This document shows, in pieces, positions 63,784-64,000 of a stretch of DNA of 64,000 bases (its first letter is position 1; each line of letters starts with the position of its first letter). The notes under the pieces were generated by a model that was not told where the DNA came from, searched no databases, and saw only the letters and a list, made by a program, of their open reading frames with translations. The DNA is from Blastococcus atacamensis (GTDB lineage Bacteria; Actinomycetota; Actinomycetes; Mycobacteriales; Geodermatophilaceae). The position numbers and the translations under genes are program-made. The DNA lies in contig NZ_POQU01000002.1 in the NCBI RefSeq assembly GCF_002938425.1, positions 58,096-122,095 of the forward strand, read 5' to 3'.

Positions 63784-64000
63784 GTGAACGAGCCGGTGCG
63801 CGCCCAGGACCTCCGGGTCTCCGACGCCGAGCGCTCCGCCGTGGCCTCCGGGCTGCAGCGCGCGCACGACGCCGGCCAGCTGGATCTGCACGAGTTCGAC
63901 GAGCGAGTGCGCGAGGTGTGGGCCGCGCGCACCCGCGGTGACCTCGACCGGGTCACCGCGGACCTGCCGGCGCTCCCGCCCCCGCCCGGCCCCCGCCGGG
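63784..64000 (+). CDS. DUF1707 (SHOCT-like) domain protein, truncated by window end
   Basis: The visible 72 codons begin VNEPVRAQDLRVSDAERSAV, then RAHDAGQLDLHEFDERVREV and ARTRGDLDRVTADLPALP, the standard DUF1707 domain found at the N-terminus of actinobacterial membrane or cell-wall proteins. The rest of the gene, often a membrane segment or DUF4190-like part, is beyond the window. GTG at 63784 follows mftD by 27 bases. Confidence 0.85.
   Translation, partial: MNEPVRAQDLRVSDAERSAVASGLQRAHDAGQLDLHEFDERVREVWAARTRGDLDRVTADLPALPPPPGPRR

Overview
The window is very GC-rich DNA with GTG/ATG starts, short or overlapping gene junctions and no mobile elements, tRNA, rRNA or CRISPR array that I can see. 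A mycofactocin system, a mycothiol-type nitroreductase relative, IdeR/DtxR-type iron boxes, an actinobacterial SAM-IV-type riboswitch, a DUF222/HNH (13E12-type) gene and a DUF1707 gene all point to an actinomycete. Geodermatophilaceae (Blastococcus, Geodermatophilus, Modestobacter) is my best guess; this is inference, not a database result.

Layout. 0.2-11.9 kb: acetoacetyl-CoA synthetase, DUF2237, glutathione peroxidase, DsbA-like oxidoreductase, an iron-siderophore permease/ATPase operon behind an iron box, an EamA exporter, a thioesterase, an MscS channel and a zinc alcohol dehydrogenase. 12-17 kb: riboswitch-controlled metY-metX followed by two PLP enzymes. 17-27 kb: gamma carbonic anhydrase, gdhA, NAD(P)HX dehydratase, histidine phosphatase, an NlpC/P60 cell-wall hydrolase and a TldD/TldE pair. 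27.3-32 kb: a zone of damaged genes (frameshifted amidohydrolase, internally deleted haloacid dehalogenase, frameshifted DUF222/HNH gene) around intact DedA and alpha/beta-hydrolase genes. 32-37 kb: coxS-coxL-coxM-coxG, a form II CO-dehydrogenase-like molybdenum hydroxylase, with a CoxG that carries a repeat-rich linker and a C-terminal membrane anchor.

38.7-53.7 kb is the most unusual region. An eight-gene, mostly overlapping minus-strand operon (solute-binding protein, N-acyl-D-amino-acid deacylase, threonine-synthase-like PLP enzyme, SDR, phosphotriesterase-family hydrolase, two permeases, ATPase) diverges from a ketodeoxy-sugar kinase and an IclR regulator. Downstream lie a Gfo/Idh dehydrogenase, another amidohydrolase, a second solute-binding-like protein with no signal peptide, a KDPG-type aldolase and RidA. 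Two divergent promoter regions share the dyad TTGCA-N5-TGCAA. Together the enzymes can be read as an oxidative route for an N-acylated amino sugar or its aldonic acid: oxidation, lactone opening, deacylation, PLP deamination to a ketodeoxy acid, phosphorylation and aldol cleavage.

53.9-64 kb carries a mycofactocin set split in two: mftF and mftE, then a siderophore-binding lipoprotein gene, ychJ, a PPOX-like gene and a GGDEF-EAL gene, then mftC-mftB-mftA diverging from mftR-mftD. mftA is only 39 codons. The mftA/mftR gap and the mftD promoter share a perfect GTGGCAC-N3-GTGCCAC dyad, a likely MftR operator.

A dispersed hairpin repeat (four full copies and one half copy) lies just past gene 3' ends, with compensating base changes in its stem; one copy has become the C-terminal coding sequence of mftB. 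The two iron-uptake loci, about 51 kb apart, share iron boxes. Antisense open frames are long everywhere because of the base composition and were not counted as genes.
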